A stretch of 64,000 nt of DNA from Chloranthus sessilifolius (GCA_021018995.1 CM037588.1:141109725-141173724); one strand, 5' to 3'; positions 23,690 to 35,507 are shown, numbered from the stretch's first letter. The notes: generated by a model not told the origin, from the letters alone. Program-made: numbers and translations.

Positions 23690-25785
23690 ATGTCGTGGGT
23701 AGTGGACCCGGCTTACGCCGGTCCTGACTCATCCCCACCACACTCTCCAACCCACTCCCATTCGGGAGAAGTCTTTTCCACCATCCCCCTCACGCAACCT
23801 CCCTTTACCGTCACCGGCCCATTTGGCGCCCCCATATTCCCAACCACTACCCCCCAAAATATCCAAAATCTAACCCCTCATTCCCCATCTTTTGCCCAAA
23901 CCATGCAAAACCCTAACCCATTCTCCCAATCCACATCCATGCCCCAATTCCCATCATCCCCCTATAGACCCGATCCGCCCTCATTCACCTATGTCACCTT
24001 TGCCCTAACCAATCCCCCACAAATCCCCCCATCTACACAGGTCATGCCCGTTTTTACCGAGGCCATGCCCAATTTTTCCCAAGCACCCACCCTTTACCCT
24101 CCATCATCTTTAAACATCTCCAACCCATCCCCCTTCACCAATGCTCCCCATTCCTTTAACCCCTCCCATATCCCATCACCTACCGGGGCCATGCCCAATT
24201 GTCCCCTCACATCCACCCCATCCATACCTAACCATCCATTAAATCCACCATCCACTTCCGATCCTTCCTCCATGGCCATGATGGAGGAGATGTTCCAAGC
24301 CTATTCCATATGGAAGGCTTCCCAAAATACCTCTCCTCCACATCCCACATCCATGAACCCATCCCATACCTTAGCCAATCTCCATGCCTCACTCCCCCAT
24401 GACCCTCATCAACCCCCCATAATCCACACCATCCAAACCCCCTTTTCCCACATGCCCCAAGGCCCCATGGCCCAAACCCCCTTTTTCCATACACCCCAAG
24501 GCCAAATGGCCCAACCTCCAAACTCCCACATATCCCAAGGCCCATTGGCCCAAGCCCCCTCTTCCCACATGTCCCAGGGCCTAATGGCCCAACACCCCAT
24601 CACCCATGCTCCCCAAGGCCCATTGGGCCAAACCCATCAAATCCAAACCCATAAGGGGCCCATGACCCAAATCCACCAATGGCCCATCAAGGCCCATTGG
24701 GCCAGACCCATCAAGGGCCCATGGCCCAGACCTAGCAAGGCCCATCGGGCCAGACCCACCAAGGGCCCATGGTCCAAACCTACCCTGGCCCATTGGCCCA
24801 AACCTACCAGGGGCCCATGGCCCAAACCCATCAATGGCCTATGACCCAAAATGATCAAGGGTTTGTGGCCCAAACCCAAACCCCATACTCATACCTTCCA
24901 CAATACCCCCAACACCTAACCCAACCTTCACAGCTGGGTCAAACCCATGCTGTCCCCCAAACCCAATTCCCCCATGGCCCCACACCCCAAGGCCATCCCC
25001 AAACCTTCCCTCACACCCAATGGTCCTATCCGACCCCACTTCAAAACCAAATTCCCATCACTCAACAAGCCTTTCCACACCCTCAATGGGCTCACCCAAC
25101 CCCTACTCATGTCATTCCCATCCAACCCATGCAGCAACAAGTTGAGAATCCCGTCTTCACTGCACATTACGCCGATCAGCAGTATGAAGAGGATGAGATT
25201 AGAAATAGCGGGGCCTATGCTGGGGCATTGACCAGCCTTCACCCTCCTCCCATAATTTTCCATCCCCTGATAGCCCAGAGTGAAGTCCAACCAACTGTCG
25301 AGAAAGCAGCTCCCGTGTCCAAAGAGTCAGAAGAGCTGAAAGAACAGTTGGATAAAATACAGAAGCAGTTAATGAAGATGGATGGTGCTGAAATCCACGC
25401 CACAGACTTCACAGACCTATGCCTGTTCGTTGAGGTCCCCTTGCCCCCCAAGTTTAAAATGCTCGCCTTCGATAAATATAATGGCACGGGCAATCCTATT
25501 GCGCACCTCAAGTCCTATTGTGGGGACATGTGCCAATACGGGGAGGATGAAAGACTGCTGATAAAAGTCTTTCAGAAAAGTTTGACTGGGCCGGCTTTGA
25601 GATGGTTCACATCCTTAGAATCATCTATGATGAAAACATGGAGGGACTTAACGCACCTCTTTCAAGAGCAGTATGTCTACAACATAGACATTGAGCCGCG
25701 CAAGTCCGACTTGGCCCGTTTAAAGCAGAACCAGAACAAGACCTTCAGCGATTACTTGGGTCGATGGAGAGCGCTGACAGCTTAG
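23690..25785 (+). pseudogene. Gag of the giant element (Pro-rich N-terminus, capsid core)
   Basis: The start at 23690 opens MSWVVDPAYAGPDSSPP, followed by nearly 330 residues dominated by Pro, Gln, Ser and Met, then octapeptide repeats of GPMAQTHQ type. A one-base frameshift near 24680, inside the repeats, moves the frame. The shifted frame continues to 25785 and holds the capsid core: LPPKFKMLAFDKYNGTGNP, ALRWFTSLE, MKTWRDLTHLFQEQYVYN and FSDYLGRWRAL. A TAG at 25783-25785 replaces an expected Gln; the homologous text runs on to about 25960. Structural protein of the particle. Confidence 0.88.
24650..24880. repeat. 24-bp minisatellite inside gag
   Basis: Units of about 24 bp around AGGGCCCATGGCCCA, eight or so copies, coding for octapeptides of GPMAQTHQ type. 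Most carry the palindromic word GGCCCATNGGCC. Longer, less regular units precede it from 24450. The reading-frame switch of gag lies at its left edge. Confidence 0.88.
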
Positions 25786-26107
25786 ATCAGGAACAGAATA
25801 CCTGATGAGGAACAGATAGAGATGATTTCGAAGAGCACTCTGCCAGTGATCTCTGATTTTCTTGTATACCAACAGCAGTCTAGTTTTGCCGACTTGGTAA
25901 GGAATGCCAACCGATGCGAGGATGCCATCAGGGAGGGACGTCTAAGTAAGAACACACCGAGTGGACCCAGTGGGGTTAGAAGGTTTTAAGAGTAGAGGAA
26001 TGAGAAAAGAATAGGGGGGCGATGTCCAAAACATAGCCAACACCAGGCCCAATAATAATATCGCCTGCTCCAATTTTAGGCATTTCAGCACCGCTAGGCC
26101 TGAGCAG

Positions 26108-27340
26108 ATGCAGAGAATGGGGAATGGGCAAGGAATGCAGATGACTCCGGAACAGAGGAGAGCTCGCTACGATCGAGTCTTCACACCTCTGGGGCAATCT
26201 TTGAGTGTACTTTTGCCCCTGTTAGTAGAAAAGGGATTAGTGGCTATCCGCCAACCGCAACCTCCCCCTCACCCGATCCCAAAGAACTATGACCCAAATA
26301 CCCACTATAATTTTCATCAGGGTCCGGGCCATCCTACTGATCACTGCTTCCCATTGAAGCACGTGATCCAAGATTTGATAGAAGCCGGAAAAATCATTCC
26401 CCCTGCACCCTCTCAGCACGCTAATATCCACCAGGTGCCACTACCCCCACATCCCACTGAAGGAGCAGGTCCCAGACCCACCATCCGAATGATAGAGGAT
26501 GAGGAAGAGTTTGAGTTTGACCCATTTGATTATGTCAGTGACCGGGAGAGTTATGTAGCACCATTGTTAAAAAATATTGAGGAAAGGAATATTGGGGTTG
26601 TTGAACCCCTGAATTTGTCAGATTATTTTCCCAACCCGACTCTGCAATTGGAACCTTTGGATCTCAGGGCATATTTTCCACCCACCACACCTGTTAATTA
26701 TGTGAATATAAATGCATACCAACCATATACCACAAATCACCCAATAAGCCACCAGGCCCCCACTCCTATACCCACACCCACCAACTACCAATGGCCGGCG
26801 CCCGCCCCATTCCAGCTACCGCCATATACCACAACCCCCATCAACTACCCCATAAACCACCAAGCCCCCAATCCAAAACCCACACCCCTCAGTTATCAAA
26901 GGCCTATGCCCATCCCATCATCCCCAATTCAGCCGCCAGAAAGCCCCATCACCCCGGTCAACTACCTGACGGCTCATCAGGCCCCTCATATCCCATTAGT
27001 ACCCACCGGCTATCAATGGCCTGCTTTTACCTCTTTTCCTTCGGTGCCACCACACCCAAGCTTCACAAACCCCATTTGGCCTAATCTTTCCACCCAACCC
27101 ACAGCCACCGAGGTGAACCAAGTATTACCCCCACTTCCTGAGATGATAGTACAAGTGCCTCAAGCACCGGCAGCCATACCTTTCCAGCTCTTGGGACCAA
27201 CCTATGATCCTCATCAGGTCCCACTGAGCTACGAACAAACAGATGTCAATGCCGGTAGTAGAAGCAGAGAAGGGGCAGTAGATTTTGTTACTAGGTCTGG
27301 GAGGATATCAAAGCAGCCGGAAGCACCAGCAGCAGCATAG
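26108..27340 (+). pseudogene. Gag C-terminal part (nucleocapsid-like, Pro-rich tail)
   Basis: An open frame of 410 codons. PEQRRARYDRVFTPLGQSLS opens it, then HYNFHQGPGHPTDHCFPLK, which aligns with the Tat-type Gag zinc-knuckle but has Asn where the first Cys is expected. An ATFP-type linker to the protease follows, very rich in Pro, Thr, Asn and Tyr, with several near-repeats of an NYQWPAPAP motif. The first ATG here is not the natural start: this is the continuation of gag after the stop at 25783. Confidence 0.8.
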
Positions 27341-27370
27341 GCCCAACCCGAAGGAAAGAAAGATAGCGCG

Positions 27371-27904
27371 GTGAACCCCTTTGAGAAGATGAGTCGAGAA
27401 CACATATTGGAGACTCAGCTGAGAAGAATGCCGGCCCATATCACTGTATGGGACCTATTGATGACGTCCCCACTCCATTTCCAAGTATTAATGGGGGCGT
27501 TGAAGAATGCGCATGTATCGCTCCAGGTCATCCCAGATGAAGTTGGGCAGATAATTGGGCAAGTGATGTCTCCGAATGCCATTTTGTTTTCTGATGCTGA
27601 TTTGCCAGAAGAAGGGTGTAGCTATTCCAAGTCTTTGAATATAATTGTTGAGTCCGGAAACATGGTCATTCCCTTAGTACTAATTGACAACGGGTCTGCA
27701 TTGAATATATGCCCGTTAAGAACCGCCACCAAGATCGGGGTTGACCCATGCATGTTAAGGCCCACCAGAACCAGCGCTAGAGGATTTGATAATACCAGAA
27801 GAGAAATAATGGGAGAAGTTGATCTTGAGCTATTGATAGGGCCAACGACCTTTTCCATCTTGTTTCAAGTCATGGATATTAAATCTTCCTTTAACTTATT
27901 ATAG
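27371..27904 (+). pseudogene. Tat/Ogre-type aspartic protease
   Basis: A 177-residue frame. LIDNGSALNICPL is the Tat-type active-site loop, with Asp-Asn-Gly (27686-27694) in place of Asp-Ser/Thr-Gly, as is normal in the lineage. Upstream is the HITVWDLLMTSPLHF segment that precedes protease in these elements. The fold closes with VMDIKSSFNLL and then a TAG; the usual LLGRPW motif is disrupted just after it. Confidence 0.88.
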
Positions 27905-28025
27905 CGGAGCCATATCGCCACTTTACACCGTAAGCTCAAATTTGTGTCTCGCATAAATCATTACAATCATTGGGGAGGGGCATGGTGAGAAAGAAAAAGC
28001 CACCAATAGTGTTGAAAAACCTAAT

Positions 28026-28529
28026 ATGCTGGATGTACCACACACCGCTGAGGACGTCGACCTCCACATTTTCGAATACGAGGTGTCGGCAATACTCCCA
28101 GAGCCCATGGAGGGCATCATGTCTAAAACGGGAGGCGGTATGGTAGCAGCAGTGGAAATGCTCCAAAAGTGGGGCTATAAGAAAGGAAGGGGTCTGGGAC
28201 CCAAATTACAAGGTAGAAGAGAGCCAGTTGTGGCTAAGGGACAAAAAGTAAGATTTGGGCTGGGATACAAGCCCACAGAGGAAGAGGTTCGAGAGGCCAA
28301 AGAGAAAGCCAGGGTCGCCGCAGCTACAAGAGCTCGAGGAATCAACATAGAAGAGAAACCTCGCCCTAGGCCACACATCAGGGATTCCTTTGTCAGCATA
28401 GGGGTCGTAAAGATTGATCAAAATGGGGCAACCCATTTGACCCCACAACCATCCACCAATCCGATCTCCTTCCCAGGAGATAGATTTGGCCGCATTGTCC
28501 CTTTTCGAGGAACGACGGTCGGTACCTGA
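28026..28529 (+). pseudogene. G-patch-like domain and linker downstream of protease
   Basis: A 167-residue frame. Residues 39-84 (28140-28275) read VEMLQKWGYKKGRGLG, then RRE and KVRFGLGYKPT, with the glycine spacing of a G-patch. Such a module after protease is seen in plant Tat-type polyproteins and, independently, in betaretroviruses, where it binds nucleic acid. The frame differs from that of protease, so at least one frameshift lies at 27904-28030. Function in this element is inferred. Confidence 0.72.
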
Positions 28530-28842
28530 ACAAGCTCCCCCTGTGGTGAATCACCACAAAGTCATGTTAACATTTGAGGATATCATCTCAGATGAAATGG
28601 GGATTAACATGATGGAGGCTGGCTCCAATAAGCCATATCAGCCATCACCCTCCATCCCAACAGGTAAGGAAGGCGGCCCTCAGTGCAGAATCGGGCATCT
28701 TGCCCCAAACTCGAAGGTGAAGTGGCCTAAAGTTTGGCGCCTGCTTCCCAAAAAAAAATAACCTATAAGAAGTGAGATAAGCCCTTGGCTGGCAATACCT
28801 TGTGTATATAGCAAACTGCCTTGCCAAGGGCCCATCTCCGAA

Positions 28843-28985
28843 GAAAACAAAAATCTCAAAAACATCGAAGAAAACAAAAATCTCAAAAACATAGAAGAAA
28901 GCAAAAATCTCAAAAACATGGAAAAAATGCAAAAATTCAAAAACATGGAAAAAATAGAAAATCCCAAAAACATTGAAAAAATCCA
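28843..28985 (+). repeat. 27-bp in-frame repeats, Lys/Asn-rich
   Basis: Five units of nine residues with consensus NKNLKNIEE (TCTC marks at 28854, 28881 and 28908, period 27). They lie in the RT frame between the G-patch region and the RT start. The right-hand units are more diverged (KNMEKMQKF, KNIEKIQSP). Possibly a short coiled-coil or RNA-binding spacer. Confidence 0.85.
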
Positions 28986-30700
28986 AAGTCCAAAAATATT
29001 GTCATTTAAAATTCCAGAAAATGCCCCACAAAAGGATGCCTTAATCGAAATACCCATCCCATGTAAAATCGACCCCTTTCCTGTAGAAATACAAAAAGAG
29101 GAAGGCATTACGAGTTTGGACGAGGATGTCCCCCTCGAGGAGCTCCCCAATGAGCTCCTTGACCGATTTGCCGACTTTGAGCATGGCCCTACCTCAATTG
29201 TCGAAGAGACCGAAGACGTCAATCTAGGAACTGAGGAGGTTCCCAGGATAACCAAAATTGGAACATCACTATTTCCTGAGGAAAGAAAGAGCATGATCGA
29301 CTTCCTTCGGTCATACCAAGATGTTTTTGCCTAGTCATATGAGGACATGTCTGGTCTAGATACCGATTTGGTCGAGCATGAGTTGCCCCTCTACCCCGAT
29401 GTGAAGCCAGTCAAGCAGAAGCTGAGACGTCTCCGACCCGAATGGATGCTGAAAGTCAAAGATGAGGTCATCAAGCAGTATGACGCGGGGTTTCTCATGG
29501 TATCCAAGTACCCACAGTGGCTAGCCAATATCGTACCTGTACCAAAGAAGGATGGAAAGGTCCGCATGTGCATCAATTTTCGCAATTTGAACAGAGCGAG
29601 CCCAAAGGACGATTTCCCACTGCCACACATCGACATCTTGGTCGATGACACAGCTAAGCACGGGATGCTCTCTTTCATGGATGGATTTTTAGGATATAAT
29701 CAGATTAAAATGGCAGAGGTTGATCGTGAGAAGACATCGTTCATTACCCCCTAGGGAACCTTTTGCTATCGAGTCATGCCATTCGGGCTGAAGAATGCCG
29801 GTGCGACGTACCAGAGAGCTATGACTGCACTATTTCATGACATGATGCATCGAGAGATTGAAGTATATGTCGACGACATGATAGCAAAATCACCAGAGCG
29901 AAGTGACCATCTGGTAAACCTTCAGAAGCTGTTTGAAAGGCTGAGGAAATATCGACTACGTCTGAATCCACAGAAGTGTGCATTTGGCACTATGTCAGGG
30001 AAACTGCTAGGGTTCATCATCAGTAGAAGGGGGATCGAGGTTGACCCAATCAAAGTTAAAGCCATCACTGAAATGCCACCGTCGCCCATCGAGAAAGAGG
30101 TTAGAGGGTTCTTGGGTAGAATACAGTACATTAATCGGTTCATTGCACAACTAACTCCTATCTGCACGTCGATCTTCAAGCTGCTAAGGAAGAATTCTCC
30201 CGTTGAATGGAATGATGATTGTCAGGCAGCGTTCAATAAAATTAAAAGCTACCTCCTGAATCCACTCGTTTTGGTACCACTTGAGCCGGGAAGACCACTC
30301 TTAATGTATCTCTCCACAACGAAAGTTTCGATGGGATGTGCTTTGGGGCAGCACGATGAAACAGGAAGAAGAGAGCAGGCCATTTACTATCTGAGCAAGA
30401 AATTCACTGATTACGAGACACGCTATTCTCACCTGGAGAAAGCATGCCTAGCCCTTGTATGGGCTACCCAGAGGCTCCGCCACTACTTTCTGTCTCAAGC
30501 CGTTCTACTTTTAGCCCGAATGGACCCGTTGAAATACTTATTTGAGAAGCCGGCTCTTACTGGGCGGATTGCACGATGGCAGTTGTTATTATCTGAATTT
30601 GACATCACGTACGTCACTCAGAAATCGATCAAGGGGCAGGCACTTGCTAACCATCTCGCCGACAATCCTTTACCCGACTATGAGCCGTTAAGGACTGAGT
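28918..30700 (+). pseudogene. RT and RNase H of the giant element
   Basis: One frame runs from 28918 to 31065, broken only by TAG codons at 29332-29334 and 29752-29754, both at expected Trp positions (FAxSYEDMSGL and ITPxGTFCYR). RT motifs: LVEHELPLYPDVKPVKQKL, VRMCINFRNLNRASPKDDF, MLSFMDGFLGYNQIKM, MPFGLKNAGATYQRAM and YVDDMIAKS (YVDD at 29866-29877). The first RNase H follows (LEKACLALVWATQRLRHY) and lacks the first catalytic Asp (MYLSTTKVS), a known Tat trait. Without the two TAGs it would be a full-length RT. Confidence 0.93.
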
Positions 30701-31145
30701 TCCCAGATGAGGATATCTTGTTCATGACGGAGGATGATACTGAAGAAGCAGAAGAATCATGGGTAATGCACTTTGACGGGGCTGCCAATGCCGAGGGTCA
30801 AGGAGTTGGCGCCATTCTGATTTCGCCAAAAGGATCCCACATACCCGTCTCTATCAAGCTCAACTTTCCTTGCACTAACAACATGGCTGAGTACGAAGCT
30901 TGCGTCACTGGTCTGCAGGCAGCTCTCGATCTGAATGTAACTCACCTTCGAGTATTTGGCGATTCACAGTTAATCATATGCCAGACGAATGGTGACTGGA
31001 AGACGAAAGACGAGAAACTGATCCCCTATCACGAACACCTCGAGGACCTGATAGCTTGCTTCTAAGATGTGACTTTCTCATATGTCCCCCGGATAAGGAA
31101 TTGCTTTGCTGACGCATTAGCAACCTTGGCGTCAATGATTGAAAT
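30700..31145 (+). pseudogene. Archaeal-type RNase H (Tat hallmark)
   Basis: MHFDGAANAEGQGVGAILIS (first Asp), NNMAEYEACVTGL (Glu), VFGDSQLIICQTNGDWKTKD (Asp) and, after a TAA at 31063-31065, NCFADALATLAS (last Asp). All four catalytic acidic positions are present. The domain was acquired by the Tat lineage in addition to the ancestral RNase H. Only the stop in the C-terminal helix breaks it. Confidence 0.92.
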
Positions 31146-32495
31146 CCCCTATGGTGTTGAGATGAAGCCGATAATGATCGAGCAAAGGAATGAGCCGGCT
31201 TTCTGCCTCCAGATTGAGGAACCTACAAAGCCTGATGATGAGCCATCTTGGTTCTCAGATATCAAGAATTTTCTCGAGACCCTAACTTTCCCAGAGGGTA
31301 CATCCAAGACAGATAGACGGACCATTCGACGTTTAGTGGCAGGTTACGTCATTTGCGGGGAATGCCTCTATAAGCGATCATACAACAATGTTTTGCTCAG
31401 ATGCCTTACAGAAAGTGAAGCGGTCAGTATTATGAGAGAAATCCATGAAGGAGTATGTGGAGCTCACGTCAGCGGTCACATGCTCGTTAAGAAAATTCTG
31501 CGGCAAGGATACTTTTGGACCACTATGGAATCGGATTGCTGCAAGCATGTTTAAAAATGCTACAAGTGTCAAGAACACTTCAGTCTGATACATGCTCCTG
31601 CCATCGATCTTCACTGCATGACCACACCTTGGCCATTTGCTACCTAGGGCCTTGACGTTGTCGGAATGATTAATCTAAAAGCATCAAACGGACATCGGTT
31701 CATCCTCGTCGCCATCGAATACTTCACCAAGTGGGTAGAAGCGGCGTCATATGCTAACATCACTGCCAGTCATGTCGAGAAGTTTCTCAAGAACAATATT
31801 GTGTGCCGATTTGGAGTACCCAAAGATATCATCACAGATAACGGCACAAACTTTTCGAATAAGCACATCCGAGACTTCTGTGAGCAATACAAGATCAAGC
31901 ACCATCGCTCATCCCCTTATCGGCCTCAAACTAATGGAGCAGTGGAAGCTGCGAACAAGACAGTCGTCTGCATCCTTGAGAAAATGGTCGTCACTTATCG
32001 AGATTGGAGAGAAATACTACCATTTGCTTTGTGGGCCTACCGAACGTCGATCCATACCGCTACAGGAGCAGCACCATTCTCCCTTGTGTATGGAACCGAG
32101 GCCGTCCTCCCGGTGGAGGTTGAAGTACCATCACTCCGAATCCTCATGGAATCAGGCTTGCCCGAAGCAGAAAGAGAGAGATCACACTTTGATCAGCAGA
32201 ACTTGATGAAAAGAGACTCCTAGCCTTATGCCCCACTCAAGTTTACCAAGGGCGAATTACACGCGCTTACAATAAACGTGTCCGCGGTCGAGATCTAAAG
32301 GTAGGAGACACTGTGTTAAAGAAGATCTTCCCATCCCTCCACGCCGACCCAAGAGGAAAGTTTAAGCTGAACTGGGAAGGACCATACGTCATTCGAGAAG
32401 TGCTGCCGGGATACGCCATCCGCCTCGCCACCATGGACGGAGATCATCTTCCTGAGCCCATCAACGCTGGATACGCCCGACGGTTCTACTCTTAG
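31146..32495 (+). pseudogene. Integrase of the giant element
   Basis: Zinc finger: HEGVCGAHVSGHMLVKKI, then CCKHV, a TAA at 31552-31554, KCYKCQ. Core: GLDVVGMI, after a TAG at 31645-31647 in place of Trp; TKWVEAASYANITA; ITDNGTNFSN (second Asp); RPQTNGAVEAANKT (Glu). So the DDE triad is intact. A frameshift and TAG at about 32221 precede the C-terminal module (FKLNWEGPYVIREVLPGYA), which ends at 32495 with a natural-looking stop. Inserts cDNA into the genome. Confidence 0.92.
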
Positions 32496-33888
32496 TCAAT
32501 CGCGATAAGGTAAGTATTGGTGAAACGGATACGTGACTGCTTAAGAACTACCCGAAAGAGGCCATCATTCCAAGCATAATAGCCCAAAAACATCCCTAAA
32601 AATGATAATATCTTTTGCTACCCCATTTGAGCCTGGGCCTTTCTTTCAATAAACCCATTCCCCAAAAAACAAATATATATATACGTGTACATATACCAAA
32701 AAAGAGAGAAAAGATGCATGTGTATAAAGTTACTATCAAAATCCAAAAAAAATTGAAAAAGCAAACCCTCAAAAAGAGATTGCCTGAAATGAAGCAAAAA
32801 GAACAAAAAAATCTAGAAGAATCACGGGGTACGTACAGTAAAACCCCCAAGGAAGAAAGTATGTTGAGAAAACTGAAGCCATATCAAGGAAATCCTTTTA
32901 ACCCAGCGTACCTTCAAATCCTAACCTAACCCATGGCCAAGCTACACCCTGAAGGAAGCCCTCTTTGTAGGTTCGCAAGCAATCATAATATCTGTTAAGT
33001 CAATATGAGCTGAGTCGTGAGACAACACCAGAACCCCATCCAACCGGCTATGACGGAATCAAGGTCTATGTCGTGGCTATTGAAAAAAGAAAAGAAAATA
33101 AAAAGAAAAAATAAAATAAAATAAAAATACAAGCTCAAAGCAAGATGGACGTGGTGAAAACCGGCATTACGGTAAAACAATGAGCTTAGTGACTCAGTGA
33201 AAACGAAGGGCGCTTAGTAAGAAAGCTAAACCCACTGGACGTGGTGAAAACCCAAAAGGGCGCTACTAAAAAAAAGAAGGAGATAAAAAGAAAAGAAAAA
33301 AAGAAGAAGAAGAAAAATTGATTAAAAAGAAGGTTGAATGATTGATTGATGCTTAAGAAACCTTTGTTACTCTTCTTCCTTCGATCCGCCATGCTAAATC
33401 GATCAGTCCGACAAATTGTCTTTGTGAAACCACATTGTCAAACATATGACCCGAGGTGAGGAGAAAAGTTGGACTCAATCCAAAGGGATTAACGTTCCAG
33501 CCTTGGTGAATTTGAAAACCCACTCAAGACCGATTGCATGAAAAGGGCTCGGCCATGCTCAAAATGGCACCCATGATTAAGGCTAAAAAAAAAAAAAAAA
33601 AACAACCAAAAATGCATAAAACAAAAAATGCAGCCAAAAAGCCAAAAAGCCTGTGTAGATGTATATAGTAAACTGCCTTTCGCACCACTCACACCACATC
33701 CCAAAATTAGTCGGTGTGGTGACTAGCGTGCTTTCCTTTTTACAAGTATAAAGCGAAAACAAACAAAATAATAAAAAATAAAATATATAATAAAATATGT
33801 ATAAATGTGTGTGTATCTGTAAAGGATTTTTCATGCCCCTTTTTCTGTGTATTTGATCTGTGTAAAAAGTTTCATGTTCAGGAGGGAA
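32496..33888. other. Non-coding spacer between integrase and the antisense genes
   Basis: A-rich sequence with short runs of AAAAG and a GACGTGGTGAAAAC word present twice (33147 and 33239). Frames here are artefacts of homopolymers. It is the convergent 3' end region for the sense pol unit and the antisense DUF7745-like gene. Confidence 0.6.
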
Positions 33889-34182
33889 TCAGCGGCCCAG
33901 CTCACGCTTCAAGGCGCTAATCTCAGCATTAAGGTCATCCTCTCGGACATTCCTCTTAGTTAGCCAATGTCCATGCAAGCTCTTAAACCTCTTCCCAAGC
34001 GAAGGACCTCACTCTCCCTCAGACGGCTCTAACCTTCTCATGCGCCAAAAGCTCTTGCAGAGCCCTCTTCTCGTCCACCAGAAAGTTGATGCGAGCTCGA
34101 AGTGCCGTCTCTTTCTTTGGCCAAGGACCCCCAATGTCAATGATCTCTGACGAGTCTGGGCAATCCGTATCAGGTCGCTCAG
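33889..34182 (-). pseudogene. Frame-broken C-terminal tail of the DUF7745-like gene
   Basis: Immediately downstream of the stop at 34183, other minus-strand frames read EIIDIGGPWPKKETALRAR, then INFLVDEKRALQELLAHEK and, near 33889-33950, REDDLNAEISALKRELGR before a TGA. These charged Leu-rich stretches look like one coiled-coil tail broken by two or three frameshifts. The ancestral protein was therefore probably about 480 residues. Confidence 0.6.
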
Positions 34183-35343
34183 TCAATAGCCAGGCCTCAT
34201 CTCAGGAGAAACCCTAACTGAGTCTCCCTGCTCAATGTCGCACATCAGCGTCGATTGACGCGTCTCCCAAAGAGCAGCAATCCGATCCATTTCCCCAGAT
34301 GATCCCCTAGAAAAACTCACATCGCATAAAGGAGGCCTGGCCTCACAAGGAACCTGTTGAGAGTAGCCAAACTGGAGCAGTACCCGGAATGGGAAGTAGA
34401 AGGTACTGCCGGTCAAGCCTAGGAGGGTGATGCACTCTTGGTCTCTAGAGCGAATCACTGGGAAGGTCCGATCCAACCAAGGGAGCCTCCATATCAGCTC
34501 AGCGTCAACCAACCAAAGTTTCAGAGCTGGCACGTCGCCCTGTGGAAGCAGGTGGCATCTACCTAGAAAACATTGAACCACCTCACCTCGGGCGATATAA
34601 AAGCGGGGCACAGGCCCCAGAACAGCAAAATGCTCACCCAGCCAAACCTGGAGCAACAAGGGACATCCCCGAAGACCCTCCGCCTTACCCAGAGCAAAGG
34701 AGTCAAGGCATCGATATAGCTCGGCCAGCACCAAATGCATCAGGGACCGGCCCGCCTCCAATTCCATCAAAACATCACAAATTGCCAATGAGAAGCTATC
34801 TCCCCCAGTATAGAAGAGGATTTCGGAGATGAGACCGAGCGCTAGAGCTTTCACATTAAAGGCGTTCCTTACTGGCAATTTTCGTAGACTTTCATCGCCG
34901 AAAAGTTCTTTGAGGAATTTTAGCGAACACCTTGTGGGCCCCCCGACGAGACTTTTCTCATACTCGGATTTCTTCAAACCAAGAATAAGGTGGACAGATT
35001 TGGAATATCCCGGTCGGGGCATGACTCTGGCAAGGACCCGGTGAAGCTTTAGGTCAGATAGATTGGATAGCTCTTCAAGGGTTGGGGTCAGCTCCCGCTT
35101 CCCAAAACGAAATACGTGGGAGCTCACATCCCAAAATGAAGCAGCAGCATGAAGAAATTCCCATCGGAGAGGAACCTTTAAGAAGGAAGGAAGGCGAGAT
35201 AGCCCAAGGCATTCCAAATCGGCGAGCTCGCTCTCATTCAGGCTCCCAAACCAAGCCATTAAGAATTTAGGCCCCCCACCCAACAAAGAGGATAAGTCGG
35301 CTCCGGGCCCTCCACGTAAGGGAGGGTTAGAAAGCGGGTCCAT
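34183..35343 (-). CDS. Antisense accessory ORF, DUF7745-like (plant-mobile-domain-related)
   Basis: An uninterrupted 386-codon ORF on the strand opposite gag-pol. It shows WEFLHAAASFWDVSSHVFRF and then ELTPTLEELSNL, the WxPxxxxFxFxxxELxPTLEE pattern of DUF7745/plant-mobile-domain families, and further on FSLAICDVLMELEAGRS and GCPLLLQVWLGEHF. These families are found mainly in transposon-derived plant proteins; their biochemical role is unknown. The start at 35343 gives MDPLSNPPLRGGPGADLSS, and palindrome array C lies 165-335 bp upstream. It is the longest undamaged frame in the right half of the element. The family call is from memory of its motifs, so moderate. Confidence 0.72.
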   Translation of the reverse strand: MDPLSNPPLRGGPGADLSSLLGGGPKFLMAWFGSLNESELADLECLGLSRLPSFLKVPLRWEFLHAAASFWDVSSHVFRFGKRELTPTLEELSNLSDLKLHRVLARVMPRPGYSKSVHLILGLKKSEYEKSLVGGPTRCSLKFLKELFGDESLRKLPVRNAFNVKALALGLISEILFYTGGDSFSLAICDVLMELEAGRSLMHLVLAELYRCLDSFALGKAEGLRGCPLLLQVWLGEHFAVLGPVPRFYIARGEVVQCFLGRCHLLPQGDVPALKLWLVDAELIWRLPWLDRTFPVIRSRDQECITLLGLTGSTFYFPFRVLLQFGYSQQVPCEARPPLCDVSFSRGSSGEMDRIAALWETRQSTLMCDIEQGDSVRVSPEMRPGY

Positions 35344-35507
35344 GAATGCACAAGGATCTTTTGAGAGGATAAAAGTCAGTGTATGGTGATGGACCCGCCT
35401 TGGAAAAATGAGAGCAGAAAGAACCGGTCAAAGGAGCCAGGTCAAACAGAAAGAGCTGATTTCTGGGCCCACTTTGGACATATAAAAACCCATCACGACA
35501 GTTTGAG

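Noticed and set aside
24094..25290. Long minus-strand ORFs rich in Gly, Trp and Met
   Set aside because: They are antisense shadows of the Pro/Gln-rich gag and its 24-bp repeats; no domain and poor codon logic.
28645..29294. Minus-strand Phe-rich ORFs (FFHVFEIF repeats, 204 codons)
   Set aside because: Antisense of the Lys/Asn-rich 27-bp repeats and RT start in the giant element.
32596..33834. Phe/Tyr-rich minus-strand ORFs that look like membrane proteins
   Set aside because: Homopolymer A-runs read antisense give poly-Phe/Leu; no start context or family match.
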